Assembly: GCF_006539865.1 (NCBI RefSeq)
Contig: NZ_BJNV01000002.1
Coordinates: forward strand, 1 to 64,000
Length of the DNA stretch: 64,000 nucleotides
Source: Zoogloea ramigera
GTDB taxonomy: Bacteria; Pseudomonadota; Gammaproteobacteria; Burkholderiales; Rhodocyclaceae
Direction: 5' to 3'
The notes below the pieces were generated by a model that was not told the DNA's origin, made no database searches, and was given only the letters and a program-made list of their open reading frames with translations. Each line of letters opens with the position of its first letter. Within the stretch, counting starts at the first letter, position 1. The translations under genes were made by a program, and so were the position numbers. Shown piece by piece: positions 1 through 10,604 of this stretch.

Positions 1-186
1 GGGCGGGCGGGTGTCGACGGGCGGCGCGGTGGGGCGGGGCGCGAGGCGGGCCTGCAGCGTGGTGCTGCGGGGCGGGGCGTCTGGCGGCTCGAGATCGAGC
101 AGCAGCAGGGCCAGGTGGAAAACCAGCGACAGGGCGAGCGCCGCGGCGAGCGTTCGCGACCGCGGGGCGGACGAAGGGTGGAGCAT
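1..186 (-). CDS. N-terminal fragment of a membrane-anchored TonB/DUF3108-like protein
   Basis: A minus-strand reading frame starts at an ATG whose complement lies at 184-186 and runs off the left edge, so only about 62 residues are visible. The translation begins MLHPSSAPRSRTLAAALALS, continues with one hydrophobic segment (about residues 13-30), then becomes rich in Pro, Ala and Arg. A short cytoplasmic start, a single membrane anchor and a proline-rich linker are typical of TonB-like proteins and of the DUF3108 proteins of Rhodocyclales. The body of the protein is outside the window, so the family is inferred. It is divergent from the gene starting at 342. Confidence 0.5.
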   Translation of the reverse strand, partial: MLHPSSAPRSRTLAAALALSLVFHLALLLLDLEPPDAPPRSTTLQARLAPRPTAPPVDTRPP

Positions 187-341
187 CGGCGCGATTTTAG
201 ACGCTGGCCCGGCGGGGCGGGCAGCTTTTTGGCGGGGGCGCTTGCGCGGGTACTGCCGTGCATCGGGCGAAGACAGGGCTACAATAGGCGCCGTTTTTAT
301 TCCCTGGCCACACGTCCGCCGGACGCCGGGTGGCCTGCCTG

Positions 342-1646
342 ATGGATATAGTTCTGATTCTGCTGCTGATTCTTCTCAACGGCGTCTTCGCGATGTCCGA
401 GATCGCCGTTGTTTCTTCCCGCAAGTCCAGGCTGCAGAACCTGGCCGACGACGGGAGCCTGGGGGCCGAGGCGGCGCTCAGGCTGCATCAGGAGCCGGCG
501 AGCTTTTTGTCGACGATCCAGGTCGGCATCACGCTGGTGGGCATTCTGAATGGTGCGGTCGGCGAGGCCGCCATCGCCGACCCGCTGGCCGAGTGGTTTG
601 CCCAGATCCCGCTGCTGGCGCCCTACGCGCGGGGCGTGGCGCTGACGATCACGGTGGTCGTCCTCACGTATTTCTCGGTGGTGGTGGGCGAGCTGGTGCC
701 CAAGCGCCTGGCGCTGCTGGCGCCGGAGGGCATCGCAGCGCTGATGGCGCGGCCGATGATGATCCTGGCGCGCGTCACCCACCCGCTGGTGGTGATCCTG
801 TCGGGTTCGTGCTCGGCGCTGCTGCGCCTGCTGGGCGCCCGCCGCAAGGAAGAGCCGCCGGTGACCGACGACGAGATCAAGGTGCTGATGGAGCAGGGCG
901 CCGAGGCCGGCGTCTTCCACGAGAGCGAGCAGGAGATCGTCTCCAACGTGCTGCGCCTCGACGAGCAGCGCATCTCGGCGATCATGACCCCGCGCCGCGA
1001 CATGTTCATCATCGACCTCGACGAGGGCGAAGAGGTGGTGTGGCAGCGCCTGGTGGAGACCTCGTTCTCGCGCCTGGTGGTGTGCCGCGACGGGCTGGAG
1101 CACGTGCTCGGCGTGCTCCAGACGGGCGATCTGCTCAAAAAGGCGCTTCCTGGCCACGGCGTCACGCTGGACGATCTCGAGGCCCTGCTGCGCCCGCCGC
1201 TGTATGTGCCCGAGTCGGTGACCACCACCCAGCTGCTTGAAAGCTTCCGCCGCGCGCGTCTGCAGTTTGCGCTGATCGTCGACGAATACGGCGAGGTGCA
1301 GGGCCTGGTGACCCTCACCGACGTGCTGGCGGCCATCGTCGGCGAGCTGTCGGTGCCCGAGGCCCCCGAAGATCGCGACATGCTGCAGCGCGAGGACGGC
1401 TCGTGGCTGGTGGATGGCGACGTGGGCATCGAGCGGCTGAAGTCGGTGCTCGACATCGGCGACGACCTGCCCGGCGAGGAGGAGCACTCCTTCAACACCG
1501 TCGGCGGCCTGATAATGCACGTGCTCGGGCGCATCCCCGCGCCCACCGATCACTTCGAGGCCGGCGGCTGGCGCTTCGAGGTGCTCGACATGGACCGCAA
1601 CCGGGTCGACAAGGTGCTGCTCTCGCAGGTGACGCCGGCCGCCTGA
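342..1646 (+). CDS. CNNM/CorC-type membrane protein with CBS pair (hemolysin-family)
   Basis: About 434 residues. The N-terminal part (about 1-190) is the hydrophobic CNNM/DUF21 domain, opening MDIVLILLLILLNGVFAMSE, followed by a cytoplasmic CBS-domain pair (about 200-330; TPRRDMFIIDL and the LIVDEYGEVQGLVT stretch) and a C-terminal CorC_HlyC domain. Relatives are implicated in Mg/Co resistance or efflux; the old hemolysin label comes from TlyC and is not evidence of toxicity. A GTG four codons upstream (330) is in frame, but the conserved start is the ATG at 342. Substrate is not deducible. It stands alone, converging with the lipoprotein gene that follows. Confidence 0.9.
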   Translation: MDIVLILLLILLNGVFAMSEIAVVSSRKSRLQNLADDGSLGAEAALRLHQEPASFLSTIQVGITLVGILNGAVGEAAIADPLAEWFAQIPLLAPYARGVALTITVVVLTYFSVVVGELVPKRLALLAPEGIAALMARPMMILARVTHPLVVILSGSCSALLRLLGARRKEEPPVTDDEIKVLMEQGAEAGVFHESEQEIVSNVLRLDEQRISAIMTPRRDMFIIDLDEGEEVVWQRLVETSFSRLVVCRDGLEHVLGVLQTGDLLKKALPGHGVTLDDLEALLRPPLYVPESVTTTQLLESFRRARLQFALIVDEYGEVQGLVTLTDVLAAIVGELSVPEAPEDRDMLQREDGSWLVDGDVGIERLKSVLDIGDDLPGEEEHSFNTVGGLIMHVLGRIPAPTDHFEAGGWRFEVLDMDRNRVDKVLLSQVTPAA

Positions 1647-1659
1647 CCCCGCGCGGCGG

Positions 1660-2202
1660 CTAGCGCCCGCACCACTCGCGCCGGTCGCCGCGGCCGAAGG
1701 GCAGCGACTGCCGCTCGGTGAGGCTGATGGTGGTGCGCACCTTGCCGCTGGTGGCGTCGAAGAGCACGCTGAAGCGGGCCGGCTCGGCCCAGTCGTCGCA
1801 GTAGCGCCACTCCCACACCAGCTCGTCCCGCGCCTTGAAGTAGATCGTCCAGCCCGGATACGACGGGCCCAGGACGCGCAGCACCTCGTCCTGGCTCATG
1901 CCGGCCTGGATGCGGGCGAAGTAGCGGGGCTGCATCACGTTGTCGATGCTCACGAGGCGCCCGCCGGCGTCGGTGCGGGCCATCCAGGTGTGCACGCCCA
2001 TCGGGCCCCGGGGGTAGGCCAGCTGCTCGCCGCCGTCGGTTTCGCGCCAGCGCATGGCCGGGGTGCCGAGGCTGCGCTGCAGGTCGGCGAGGGTGCTGAC
2101 GCCGGGCTCGAGGGGCGGGCCGCCGAACTGGGCGCAGGCGCCCAGCGCGAGGGCGGCGAGGCTGGTGAGGAGGGGTTTGAGGCCGTGAGCCAATGGGTTC
2201 AT
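1660..2202 (-). CDS. BamE/SmpA-like outer-membrane lipoprotein
   Basis: 180 residues. The signal peptide ends in a lipobox (LALGAC, Cys at about residue 22), so the protein should be lipidated and anchored in an envelope membrane. After it come the segments STLADLQRSLGTP and GMSQDEVLRVLGPS, each resembling the 'G.s..ev...lG.P' turn of SmpA/OmlA/BamE folds. A single-domain BamE has one such turn, so this may be a duplicated or divergent relative rather than the BamE of the Bam complex. The gene is monocistronic: it converges with the CBS protein (14-bp gap) and is divergent from the sulfate operon. Confidence 0.7.
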   Translation of the reverse strand: MNPLAHGLKPLLTSLAALALGACAQFGGPPLEPGVSTLADLQRSLGTPAMRWRETDGGEQLAYPRGPMGVHTWMARTDAGGRLVSIDNVMQPRYFARIQAGMSQDEVLRVLGPSYPGWTIYFKARDELVWEWRYCDDWAEPARFSVLFDATSGKVRTTISLTERQSLPFGRGDRREWCGR

Positions 2203-2341
2203 GGTGCGCTCCGATGGGATCTGCCGGTGCCTGTTGGCGTTCTTACTTCCAAAAAGTAATAAGCAAAGCCTTTTTTATTCGTTTGGGTGGGGGTTCGGCT
2301 TTTCTATACTCGCGTTTCTCGACTTTCAATGGAGAATCGCC

Positions 2342-3355
2342 ATGTCCCCGTCCCGTCTCTTCGTGCGCCCCGTCGTGGCTGCCCTGGCCGCCGTGAGCCT
2401 GCTGTCTGCCGGTGGCGCACAGGCCGATACTACGCTCCTCAACGTCTCCTATGACGTGGCCCGCGAGCTCTACAAGGAGATCAACCCGGCCTTCGTCGCC
2501 CACTGGCAGCGTACCGCCGGCGAGAAGCTGACGATCAACCAGAGCCACGGTGGTTCGAGCAAGCAGATCCAGTCGGTGATCGCCGGCCTCGAGGCCGACG
2601 TGGTGACCATGAACCAGGCCGCCGACCTGGACGTGCTGGCCAAGAGCGGCCTCACCGGCGCCGACTGGCGCAAGGCTTTCCCCAACGCGGCGGCGCCCTA
2701 CACCTCGGCAACCATCTTCCTGGTCCGCAAGGGCAACCCGAAGGGCATCAAGGACTGGGACGATCTGGCCCGCGCCGGCGTGCAGGTGGTGATCCCCAAC
2801 CCCAAGACCTCCGGCAACGGCCGCTACACCTACCTCGCAGCCTGGGGCTACGCGCTGTCGAAGGGTGGCAACGACGCCAAGGCGCAGGAGTTCGTCGGCA
2901 AGCTGTTCGGCAACGTGCCGGTGTTCGACGGTGGCGGCCGCGGCGCGACCACCACCTTCACCCAGCGCGGCATCGGTGACGTGCTGGTCACCTTCGAGAA
3001 CGAGGCGGTGCTGATCGACAGCGAAGTGGGCGGCGACAAGTTCGACGTGGTCTATCCGTCGCTGTCCATCGACGCCTCGGCGCCGGTGGCGATCGTGAAC
3101 AAGGTGGTGGACAAGCGGGGTACCCGCAAGCAGGCCACCGCCTACCTCAACTTCCTGTATTCGCCCGAGGGCCAGGAGATCATCGCCAAGCATTACTTCC
3201 GCCCGCGTGACCCGGCGGTGGCCAAGAAGTACGCGGCCCGCTTCCCGGCGATCCGCACCTTCACGGTCGAAGAAAAGTTCGGCAGCTGGGAAGCCGTCCA
3301 GAAGACCCACTTCGCCGACGGTGGCGTGTACGACCAGATCACGGTGAAACGTTGA
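2342..3355 (+). CDS. sbp: periplasmic sulfate-binding protein (first copy)
   Basis: 337 residues. A Sec signal peptide (to about residue 27, ending GGAQA) precedes a mature part with the Sbp/CysP hallmarks [31 protein letters not shown] and YSPEGQEI. It delivers sulfate or thiosulfate to the permease encoded next. The start is the ATG at 2342 preceded by GGAGAATCGCC; upstream in-frame codons lie in a non-conserved AT-rich leader. The stop overlaps the cysT start by one base. The upstream stretch at 2250-2285 is unusually AT-rich and holds an AATAA/TTATT dyad, as CysB-type sites often do, but no site can be fixed by eye. A paralogue lies at 31842-32861. Confidence 0.95.
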   Translation: MSPSRLFVRPVVAALAAVSLLSAGGAQADTTLLNVSYDVARELYKEINPAFVAHWQRTAGEKLTINQSHGGSSKQIQSVIAGLEADVVTMNQAADLDVLAKSGLTGADWRKAFPNAAAPYTSATIFLVRKGNPKGIKDWDDLARAGVQVVIPNPKTSGNGRYTYLAAWGYALSKGGNDAKAQEFVGKLFGNVPVFDGGGRGATTTFTQRGIGDVLVTFENEAVLIDSEVGGDKFDVVYPSLSIDASAPVAIVNKVVDKRGTRKQATAYLNFLYSPEGQEIIAKHYFRPRDPAVAKKYAARFPAIRTFTVEEKFGSWEAVQKTHFADGGVYDQITVKR

Positions 3356-4188
3356 TGGCTTCCCGCAGCAATCGCGTGTTGCCGGGCTTCGGCCTGTCGC
3401 TCGGCTACACGCTGGTCTATCTGTCGCTGATCGTGCTGATCCCGCTGGCGGCGGTGTTCGTCAAGAGCAGCAGCCTGGGCTTCGAGCAGTTCTGGAACGT
3501 GGTCACCGCCCCGACTGTGGTGGCCTCCTACAAGCTGTCGTTCGGGGCCTCGCTGCTGGCGGCGTCGATCAACGCGGTGTTCGGGCTGATGCTGGCCTGG
3601 GCGCTGGTGCGTTATTCCTTCCCCGGCAAGCGGCTGGTGGATGCGCTGGTGGATCTGCCCTTCGCGCTGCCCACCGCGGTGGCGGGCATCGCGCTGACCG
3701 CGCTCTACGCGCCCAACGGCTGGGTCGGCCAGCACCTCGAGCCGCTTGGCATCAAGGTCGCCTTCACGCCGCTGGGCGTGCTGGTGGCGCTGATCTTCAT
3801 CGGCCTGCCTTTCGTGGTGCGCACCGTGCAGCCCATCCTCGAAGACCTCGATACCGAGTACGAGGAGGCTGCCGTGAGCCTGGGCGCCAACCGCTGGCAG
3901 GCCTTCCGCCACGTGGTTTTCCCGACGCTGATGCCGGCGCTGCTCACCGGTTTTGCGATGGCCTTCGCCCGTGCGGTGGGTGAATACGGGTCGGTGATCT
4001 TCATTGCCGGCAACATCCCGATGGTTTCCGAGATCACCCCGCTGATGATCATCACCAAGCTCGAACAATACGACTACGCCGGAGCGACCGCGATCGCGGT
4101 GGTCATGCTGGTCTTCTCGTTCACGCTGCTGCTCGCCATCAACGGCCTGCAGGCGTGGACCGCCAAACGTACCGGGAGGGAACGCTGA
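3355..4188 (+). CDS. cysT: sulfate ABC transporter permease CysT
   Basis: 277 residues, an inner-membrane permease with about six hydrophobic segments. The EAA loop that docks on the ATPase is visible near residues 175-190 ([20 protein letters not shown]). The ATG overlaps the sbp stop (TGATG), which implies translational coupling. A TTG one codon earlier is a less likely start. It forms the heterodimeric channel with CysW for ATP-driven sulfate/thiosulfate import. Confidence 0.95.
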   Translation: MASRSNRVLPGFGLSLGYTLVYLSLIVLIPLAAVFVKSSSLGFEQFWNVVTAPTVVASYKLSFGASLLAASINAVFGLMLAWALVRYSFPGKRLVDALVDLPFALPTAVAGIALTALYAPNGWVGQHLEPLGIKVAFTPLGVLVALIFIGLPFVVRTVQPILEDLDTEYEEAAVSLGANRWQAFRHVVFPTLMPALLTGFAMAFARAVGEYGSVIFIAGNIPMVSEITPLMIITKLEQYDYAGATAIAVVMLVFSFTLLLAINGLQAWTAKRTGRER

Positions 4189-5090
4189 TGTCGGGCGCTG
4201 CTGCAGTTCTCAAGGCCTCATCCGGCAACGCTGGTGGCCGCTCCACCCGCTACGAGGCCAACGCCGCCACGCGGGAGCCGGCGTGGGTCAAGTGGTCCAT
4301 CCTCGGCGTCTCGCTCACCTTCTTTGCGGTGTTCCTGCTGATGCCGCTGGTGGCGGTGTTCGTCGAGGCCTTCCGCAAGGGCTGGGACACCTACCTCGCG
4401 GCCCTCATCGAGCCGGACGCCCTCTCGGCGATCAAGCTGACTCTCATCGCGGCCTTGATCTCGGTGCCCCTCAACCTCGTTTTCGGCGTGGCCGCGGCGT
4501 GGTCGATCACCAAGTTCGACTTCCCCGGCAAGCACCTGCTGATCACCTTCATCGACCTGCCGTTTTCGGTCTCGCCGGTGGTGGCGGGCCTGATCTACGT
4601 GCTGGTCTTCGGCGCCCAGGGCTGGTTCGGGCCGTGGCTGTCGGACCACGACGTGAAGATCATCTTCGCGGTGCCGGGCATCGTGCTGGCGACGGTCTTC
4701 GTCACCTTCCCCTTCGTCGCCCGTGAGCTGATCCCGCTGATGGAGGCCCAGGGCAAGGACGAGGAAGAAGCCGCGGTGGTGCTCGGCGCGCGGGGCTGGC
4801 AGACCTTCTGGCACGTGACCCTGCCCAATGTGAAGTGGGGCCTGCTCTACGGGGTGATCCTGTGTAACGCCCGGGCGATGGGCGAGTTCGGCGCGGTGAG
4901 CGTGGTGTCGGGCCATATCCGCGGCCTCACCAACACCATGCCGCTGCACGTCGAGATCCTCTACAACGAATACCAGTTCGCCGCCGCCTTTGCCGTGGCC
5001 TCGGTGCTGGCGCTCTTGGCGCTGGTAACCCTGGCGGTGAAGGTGTGGGTCGAGAAGCGCGCCGGTGCCGCCGGCGCCCGCGAAGAATGA
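4188..5090 (+). CDS. cysW: sulfate ABC transporter permease CysW
   Basis: 300 residues. About 40 hydrophilic residues come before the first membrane segment; then the usual permease core with the EAA-type loop [20 protein letters not shown] and the conserved [14 protein letters not shown] stretch. It is the second half of the sulfate channel. Start is the ATG at 4188, overlapping the cysT stop by one base, with GGGAGGGAA as ribosome-binding site inside cysT. An in-frame ATG at 4155 lies well inside cysT and is not needed. Confidence 0.95.
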   Translation: MSGAAAVLKASSGNAGGRSTRYEANAATREPAWVKWSILGVSLTFFAVFLLMPLVAVFVEAFRKGWDTYLAALIEPDALSAIKLTLIAALISVPLNLVFGVAAAWSITKFDFPGKHLLITFIDLPFSVSPVVAGLIYVLVFGAQGWFGPWLSDHDVKIIFAVPGIVLATVFVTFPFVARELIPLMEAQGKDEEEAAVVLGARGWQTFWHVTLPNVKWGLLYGVILCNARAMGEFGAVSVVSGHIRGLTNTMPLHVEILYNEYQFAAAFAVASVLALLALVTLAVKVWVEKRAGAAGAREE

Positions 5091-5103
5091 GGTTGAAGCA
5101 AAA

Positions 5104-6212
<1,109 letters not shown>

Positions 6213-6213
<1 letters not shown>

Positions 6214-7157
6214 TGAACTTCCAGCAACTCCGCATCGTGCACGAGACGGTGCGCCGCAACTTCAACCTGACCGAGGTGGCGGCGGCGCTGTTCACCTCCC
6301 AGTCGGGCGTCTCCAAGCACATCAAGGACCTCGAGGACGAGCTCGGGCTGGAGCTCTTCGTGCGCAAGGGCAAGCGCCTGCTGGGCCTCACCGAGCCGGG
6401 CGAGGAGCTGGCGGTGGTGGTGGACCGGATGCTGATGGACGCCCGCAACATCAAGGGCATCGCCGCCCAGTTCAGCAACAAGGACCACGGCCAGCTCACC
6501 ATCGCCACCACCCACACCCAGGCCCGCTACGCGCTGCCGCGGGTGGTGACGCGCTTCAAGCAGGCTTATCCCAAGGTGCATCTGGTGCTCCACCAGGCCA
6601 GCCCCAACGAGATCGCCACCATGCTGCAGGACGGCCGCGCCGACATCGGCATCGCCACCGAGACCCTGGCCGAGATCAGCGATTGCGTCTCCTTCGGCTT
6701 CTACGGCTGGCACCACTCCGTGATCGTGCCCGCCGGCCACCCCCTCGAGGGCGTGACGCCGCTGACCCTCGAGGCCATCGCCGAGCATCCGCTGATCACC
6801 TACCACCAGGGCTTCACCGGCCGCACCCGCATCGACGAGACCTTCGCCGACGCCGGCCTCGCCCCCGACATCGTGATGTCGGCCCTCGATGCGGACGTGA
6901 TCAAGGCCTACGTGGAGCTCGGCCTCGGCATCGGCATCGTCGCCTCGATGGCCTTCGACCCGGAGCGCGACCGCAACCTGAGCATGCTGCCGAGCGACCA
7001 CCTGTTCGGCGAGAACCTGGCCCGCATCGCGGTGCGCAAGGGGCACTTCCTGCGCGGCTTCGCCTACCGGTTCATCGAGCTGTGCTCGCCGGCGCTCGGC
7101 GAGTCCGTGGTGCGGGCGGCGCTGCGGCCGGAGACGGAGCGGGAAGCGGTGTTCTGA
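6213..7157 (+). CDS. cysB: CysB-family LysR-type regulator of sulfate assimilation
   Basis: 314 residues. The N-terminal winged helix-turn-helix reads AAALFTSQSGVSKHIKDLED (about 23-42), the wording typical of CysB/Cbl rather than general LysR proteins. The effector-binding loop TTHTQARY spans residues 99-106, putting Thr100, Thr102 and Gln103 where CysB places its ligand contacts. The ATG overlaps the cysA stop, so the regulator is the last gene of the operon it probably controls. Members activate sulfur-assimilation genes with N-acetylserine or O-acetylserine as inducer. Whether this copy is the cell's main CysB or a Cbl-like paralogue cannot be told here. Confidence 0.9.
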
Positions 7158-7481
7158 TCGGCGAGTAGGCGTTGTGGCGCGCGGCCGGGCGCCCGCGGCC
7201 CTTCGTGGCCCCTAGCTGGCCCTTGGCTGGCCGGGTCGGGGCCAATCCAGGCCCCGATGCGGGACGGGCAAGTTCCCGTAAACCGCAACCGCCTTCCGCC
7301 CCGCGAGCCTTGACGTAGGCTCCCCAGGCGGACGCGACGCCGCGCTGGTCAGCGCAAGAATGGCCCGGCGCTGACATCAAACCGTCTAACTCTTCTGCTC
7401 CAATACCTTGAGCCCTGTAGGCCCCCGATGTTGCCGAAGGGCGCTGCCGGCGGCGCTTCCACGGGGCGCAGCGGGTGTCCG
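7158..7481. other. intergenic region without a recognised element
   Basis: GC-rich spacer after the cys operon. No T-tract terminator, tRNA or convincing reading frame was seen. The rest of the gap to 7662 is the duplicated leader described next. Confidence 0.4.
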
Positions 7482-7582
7482 TGGCATTTCGGGCGCCGGA
7501 CACCAATCTTTTCACATGCGGCCGGGCGGCGAGTGACTAAGCTCACGGCTCGATCAACAAATCGGGAAGCAGCGTCCCGCGG
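7482..7582 (+). repeat. duplicated leader of pstS-like gene 1 (copy A)
   Basis: This stretch recurs at 8823-8921 upstream of the second PstS-like gene. Shared blocks are GGCATTTC at the left, the exact 15-mer CACCAATCTTTTCAC (7501-7515), then GGCGAGTGACTAAGCTCACG and GGCTCGATCAAC, ending at CGTCCCGCGG. Conservation of non-coding DNA ahead of paralogous genes suggests it carries the promoter and regulatory site, or that the duplication is recent. Confidence 0.8.
7533..7546. promoter_or_regulatory. CRP/Vfr-like palindrome, copy A
   Basis: GTGA-CTAAGC-TCAC matches the inner part of the CRP-family consensus TGTGA-N6-TCACA. It lies about 117 bp before the gene start and is identical in the second leader. 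Binding by a CRP-family protein is an inference. Confidence 0.4.
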
Positions 7583-7662
7583 GCTCTTCGCCGGCGCGCA
7601 TTTCCGGATCAACCATTGCAGAGAGAAGGCGGTGCGCCGCTGGCGTGCTGCCAATGGGAGCT

Positions 7663-8733
7663 ATGAAAAGAAGCCTTTCGAAGGGCGTCCTCGGCCTGTG
7701 CCTGGGCGCTGCCATGGTCGGCCAGCCTGCCCGCGCGGCGGACGACATCACTGGCGCCGGCTCGTCGGCCGCCGCGCCGGCCTACCGGATCTGGGGCCAG
7801 GAATACCGGAAGGCCGGCGGCGAGGCCCTTGAGTACGACCCGGTCGGCTCCGGAGCGGGCATGGCGCGCATCAAGCAGCGTCAGGCCGACTTTGGCGCGT
7901 CGGATGTGATCGCCCCGCAGGCGGCCCTCGCCAAGGACGGGCTGGTGATGTTCCCGACCGTGGTGTCGGGGATCGTCCCGGTGGTGAACCTGCGCAAGGG
8001 CGGGGCACCGCTCAAGCTGAGCGGAGAGGTGCTGGCGCGGATCTTCCTGGGCGAGATCAGCCACTGGCAGGCTCCCGAGATCGTGGCCCTCAACCCGGGC
8101 GTGAGCCTGCCGAACGAGGCCATCCGCGTGGTGTGCCGGAGCGACGGCTCCGGCTCGACGCACCATTTCTCCGATTACCTGAGCAAGGTCAGCCCGGCCT
8201 GGAAGGCGAGCTTCGGCGTGGCCAGCAAGCACCCGTGGCCGGAGGGCTTCATCGCCGTCAAGGGCAGCGGGGAGGTCTCGAAGACGGTCCGCAGCACGCC
8301 GGGGGCCATCGGTTACATCGATTACAGCTACGTGGTCGAGGACCACCTGACCCCGGTTCAGCTGAAGACGGCCAGCGGGCGGTATCTCAGCGCCTCGCCC
8401 GAGAGCTTCCGCAGCGCGGTGGTGGGCAGCCGCTGGTTCTCCCACGGGGATTTCTCGGAGGGCCTGATCCAGATGCCCGGCGAGGGTGCGTGGCCGATCA
8501 CCATGGGCACCTATGTGGCGCTGCCGAAGGTGGCCGCCGATACGGCGCGGACCGCCCGCGCGCTGCGTTTCTTCGTGTGGGCCTACGGCCGCGGCGACGC
8601 GCTGGCCCGCCAGGCGAAGTTCGTGCCGCTGCCCGAGAAGGTGCAGGCCAGCGCGTTCCGGGAGCTTTCGAGCGTGGTGGGGAAGAACGGCGAGCCGATC
8701 GGCATGAGTGCGGTGAGCGTGCTCGTCAGGTAA
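7663..8733 (+). CDS. PstS-like periplasmic phosphate-binding protein, copy 1
   Basis: 356 residues with a Sec signal peptide ending near PARA. PstS hallmarks are present in order: GAGSSAAAPAYRIW, the loop YDPVGSGAGMARIKQ, DFGASD, and the oxyanion segment RSDGSGSTHHFSDYL. The start is the ATG at 7663 with GGGAG six bases upstream; an earlier in-frame ATG (7645) is less well placed. No pstC, pstA, pstB or phoU is nearby, so it either serves a permease elsewhere or has a sensing or scavenging role. The neighbour at 8993 is a close paralogue. Confidence 0.85.
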   Translation: MKRSLSKGVLGLCLGAAMVGQPARAADDITGAGSSAAAPAYRIWGQEYRKAGGEALEYDPVGSGAGMARIKQRQADFGASDVIAPQAALAKDGLVMFPTVVSGIVPVVNLRKGGAPLKLSGEVLARIFLGEISHWQAPEIVALNPGVSLPNEAIRVVCRSDGSGSTHHFSDYLSKVSPAWKASFGVASKHPWPEGFIAVKGSGEVSKTVRSTPGAIGYIDYSYVVEDHLTPVQLKTASGRYLSASPESFRSAVVGSRWFSHGDFSEGLIQMPGEGAWPITMGTYVALPKVAADTARTARALRFFVWAYGRGDALARQAKFVPLPEKVQASAFRELSSVVGKNGEPIGMSAVSVLVR

Positions 8734-8822
8734 GCCCCCACGCCAGCCTTTGCCGCCGCAGTCAACCGGGCCCCGCGGGGGCTGCGCGGCCGGAATGGGA
8801 ACCAGGCCCGGCCCGCGGCCAT

Positions 8823-8921
8823 GGCATTTCAAATGCCGGCACCAATCTTTTCACGGGGGGGCGGGCGGCGAGTGACTAAGCTCACGGCTCGATCAACGAA
8901 CCGACAGGCGACGTCCCGCGG
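8823..8921 (+). repeat. duplicated leader of pstS-like gene 2 (copy B)
   Basis: Second copy of the 7482-7582 leader. The 15-mer CACCAATCTTTTCAC is at 8840-8854. The left edge here is a perfect small palindrome (GGCATTTCAAATGCC) that is broken in copy A. Confidence 0.8.
8872..8885. promoter_or_regulatory. CRP/Vfr-like palindrome, copy B
   Basis: GTGA-CTAAGC-TCAC, identical to the copy at 7533-7546 and about 108 bp before the second gene, so both genes would share control. Confidence 0.4.
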
Positions 8922-8992
8922 CCGGCCCGTCGCGCCGCATTCCCGCGCGAGCCTTGGCAGGCAGAAGACGGGGCGTCCCATCGCAGGAAACC

Positions 8993-10054
8993 ATGAACAT
9001 AAGTCTTTCGAAGCGTGCCATTGGCCTGGGCCTGGGCGCCATGCTGACCTGCCAGTTTGCCGCGGCCGCGGACGGCATCGGTGGGGCGGGCTCGTCTGCC
9101 GCCGCGCCGGTCTACCGGACCTGGGCCCAGGAATACCGGAAGGCTGGCGGTGAAGCGCTGGAGTACGATCCGGTCGGCTCCGGCGCGGGCCTCGCGCGCA
9201 TCAAGCAGCGTCAGACCGATTTTGGCGCCGTCGATGTGATGGTCCCCAGGAACGAGCTGGCCCGCGACGGGCTGGTGATGTTTCCGACCGCGGTGTCCGC
9301 CATCGTGCCGGTCGTGAACCTGCGCAAGGGCGGGGCGCCGCTGAAGCTGAGCGGCGAGGTGCTGGCCCGGATCTTCCTCGGCGAGATTACCGCCTGGAAT
9401 GCCCCCGAGATCGCCGCCCTGAATCCGGGGCTGTCCTTGCCCAACGAGCCGATCCGCGTGGTGTGCCGCAGCGATGTCTCCGGGACCACCCATCATTTCT
9501 CCGACTACCTGAGCAAGGTCAGCCCGGCCTGGAAGGCGCGCTTCGGCGTGGTGGGGAGGCCCGCGTGGCCGGCAGGTTTCATCGCAGTCAAAGGCAGTTC
9601 GGAGGTGTCCCGGGCTGTCCGAAGCACGCAGGGGGCCATCGGCTACATCGACTACGGTTATGTCGTCGAGGATGCCCTGACGCCGGTTCAGCTCGCCGCG
9701 GCGAACGGCCGCTATGTCGGCGCTTCGCCGGCAAGCTTTCGCAATGCCGTGGTGAGCAGCCGCTGGTTCACCCACGGCGATTTCTCGGATAGCCTCACCC
9801 AGATGCCCGGCGAGGGCGCCTGGCCGATCACGATGGGCACCTATGCGGTGGTCCCGAAGGTGGCCGGCGAACCGGAGCGTGCGGCGCGGACGCTGCGTTT
9901 CTTTTTATGGGCTTACGATCACGGCGATGCGCTGGCGCGGCAGGCCAGGTTCTCCCCGCTGCCGGAGAAGGTCCAGGCCAGCGCCTTCCGCGAGCTCTCA
10001 AGCGTGATCGGCAGGAACGGCGAGCCGATCGGCCTGAACGCGCTGGTCAGATGA
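8993..10054 (+). CDS. PstS-like periplasmic phosphate-binding protein, copy 2
   Basis: 353 residues, collinear with copy 1 over its whole length and clearly a tandem duplicate. Signal peptide is MNISLSKRAIGLGLGAMLTC onward; the start at 8993 has AGGAAA just upstream. Binding motifs are kept with small changes: DFGASD is DFGAVD and RSDGSGSTHH is RSDVSGTTHH, so the Ser next to the binding Asp and one glycine of the oxyanion loop differ. That could shift affinity or ligand between the two copies. The gene converges with the small minus-strand gene after a gap of 8 bp. Confidence 0.85.
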   Translation: MNISLSKRAIGLGLGAMLTCQFAAAADGIGGAGSSAAAPVYRTWAQEYRKAGGEALEYDPVGSGAGLARIKQRQTDFGAVDVMVPRNELARDGLVMFPTAVSAIVPVVNLRKGGAPLKLSGEVLARIFLGEITAWNAPEIAALNPGLSLPNEPIRVVCRSDVSGTTHHFSDYLSKVSPAWKARFGVVGRPAWPAGFIAVKGSSEVSRAVRSTQGAIGYIDYGYVVEDALTPVQLAAANGRYVGASPASFRNAVVSSRWFTHGDFSDSLTQMPGEGAWPITMGTYAVVPKVAGEPERAARTLRFFLWAYDHGDALARQARFSPLPEKVQASAFRELSSVIGRNGEPIGLNALVR

Positions 10055-10062
10055 GGCTGGGC

Positions 10063-10536
10063 TCAGCGCCGGCCCTTGCCGCCGCGCCAGGGGCTGCGGC
10101 GGGTGTCTTCTTCTTCGACCTTGGGCTTGGGCATCAGCAGGTTCTTGCCGGGCTCCTTGGCGGCGGCGCGCTGGGCGAGCACCGCGGTGTCCACCTGGGC
10201 CTGGCCCAGATGCACGCTCTGGAAATTGGCCGGGCCGTCGAAGGCGGCGAGCTTGCCGCGCAGGTGGGTGACGAGGCCGGCGGTGTCGGTTCTTTTGGGC
10301 AGCCCGACCATCAGCTGCTGGCCCGCGGCGGTGAGCGAGAAGCGGTCGTCCTCGACCTGCACCAGGCCGTGGGCGGTGAGGCGCCGGATGGTGTCGATCA
10401 GCCGGCTGGTGCCGGGCACGGCCTCCAGCAGCGGCTCGAAGCCGGCCATGATCTCGACGAGCTCCGCCGGGCGGCGCTTGGAGGCGAGCGTGGTGGCAAG
10501 AAGAAAGAGGGCGTCGGTGTCGGAGATCGGGTGCAT
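10063..10536 (-). CDS. small protein of unknown function, winged-helix-like
   Basis: 157 residues starting MHPISDTDALFLLATTLASK. The first 90 residues look alpha-helical and pass through RLIDTIRRLTAHGLVQVEDD and FSLTAAGQQLM, which reads like the recognition helix and wing of a winged-helix domain (compare 'G.v......y.LT..G' in MarR/PadR proteins). The end is charged and low-complexity (PKPKVEEEDTRRSPWRGGKG). No family is recognised with confidence. A 68-bp gap separates it from the upstream diguanylate cyclase gene on the same strand. Confidence 0.6.
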   Translation of the reverse strand: MHPISDTDALFLLATTLASKRRPAELVEIMAGFEPLLEAVPGTSRLIDTIRRLTAHGLVQVEDDRFSLTAAGQQLMVGLPKRTDTAGLVTHLRGKLAAFDGPANFQSVHLGQAQVDTAVLAQRAAAKEPGKNLLMPKPKVEEEDTRRSPWRGGKGRR

Positions 10537-10604
10537 GGCTGGCGTGCTGGCGGGCGGTTGCGCGGGGCCATGAGTGTACGCGTTTTCGGGCGCGGCTGCC
10601 GCGC

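Noticed and set aside
11-1240. 409-codon plus-strand frame at the left edge
   Set aside because: Out of frame with the CBS-domain protein that clearly occupies 342-1646; Arg/Gly/Ala-rich shadow.
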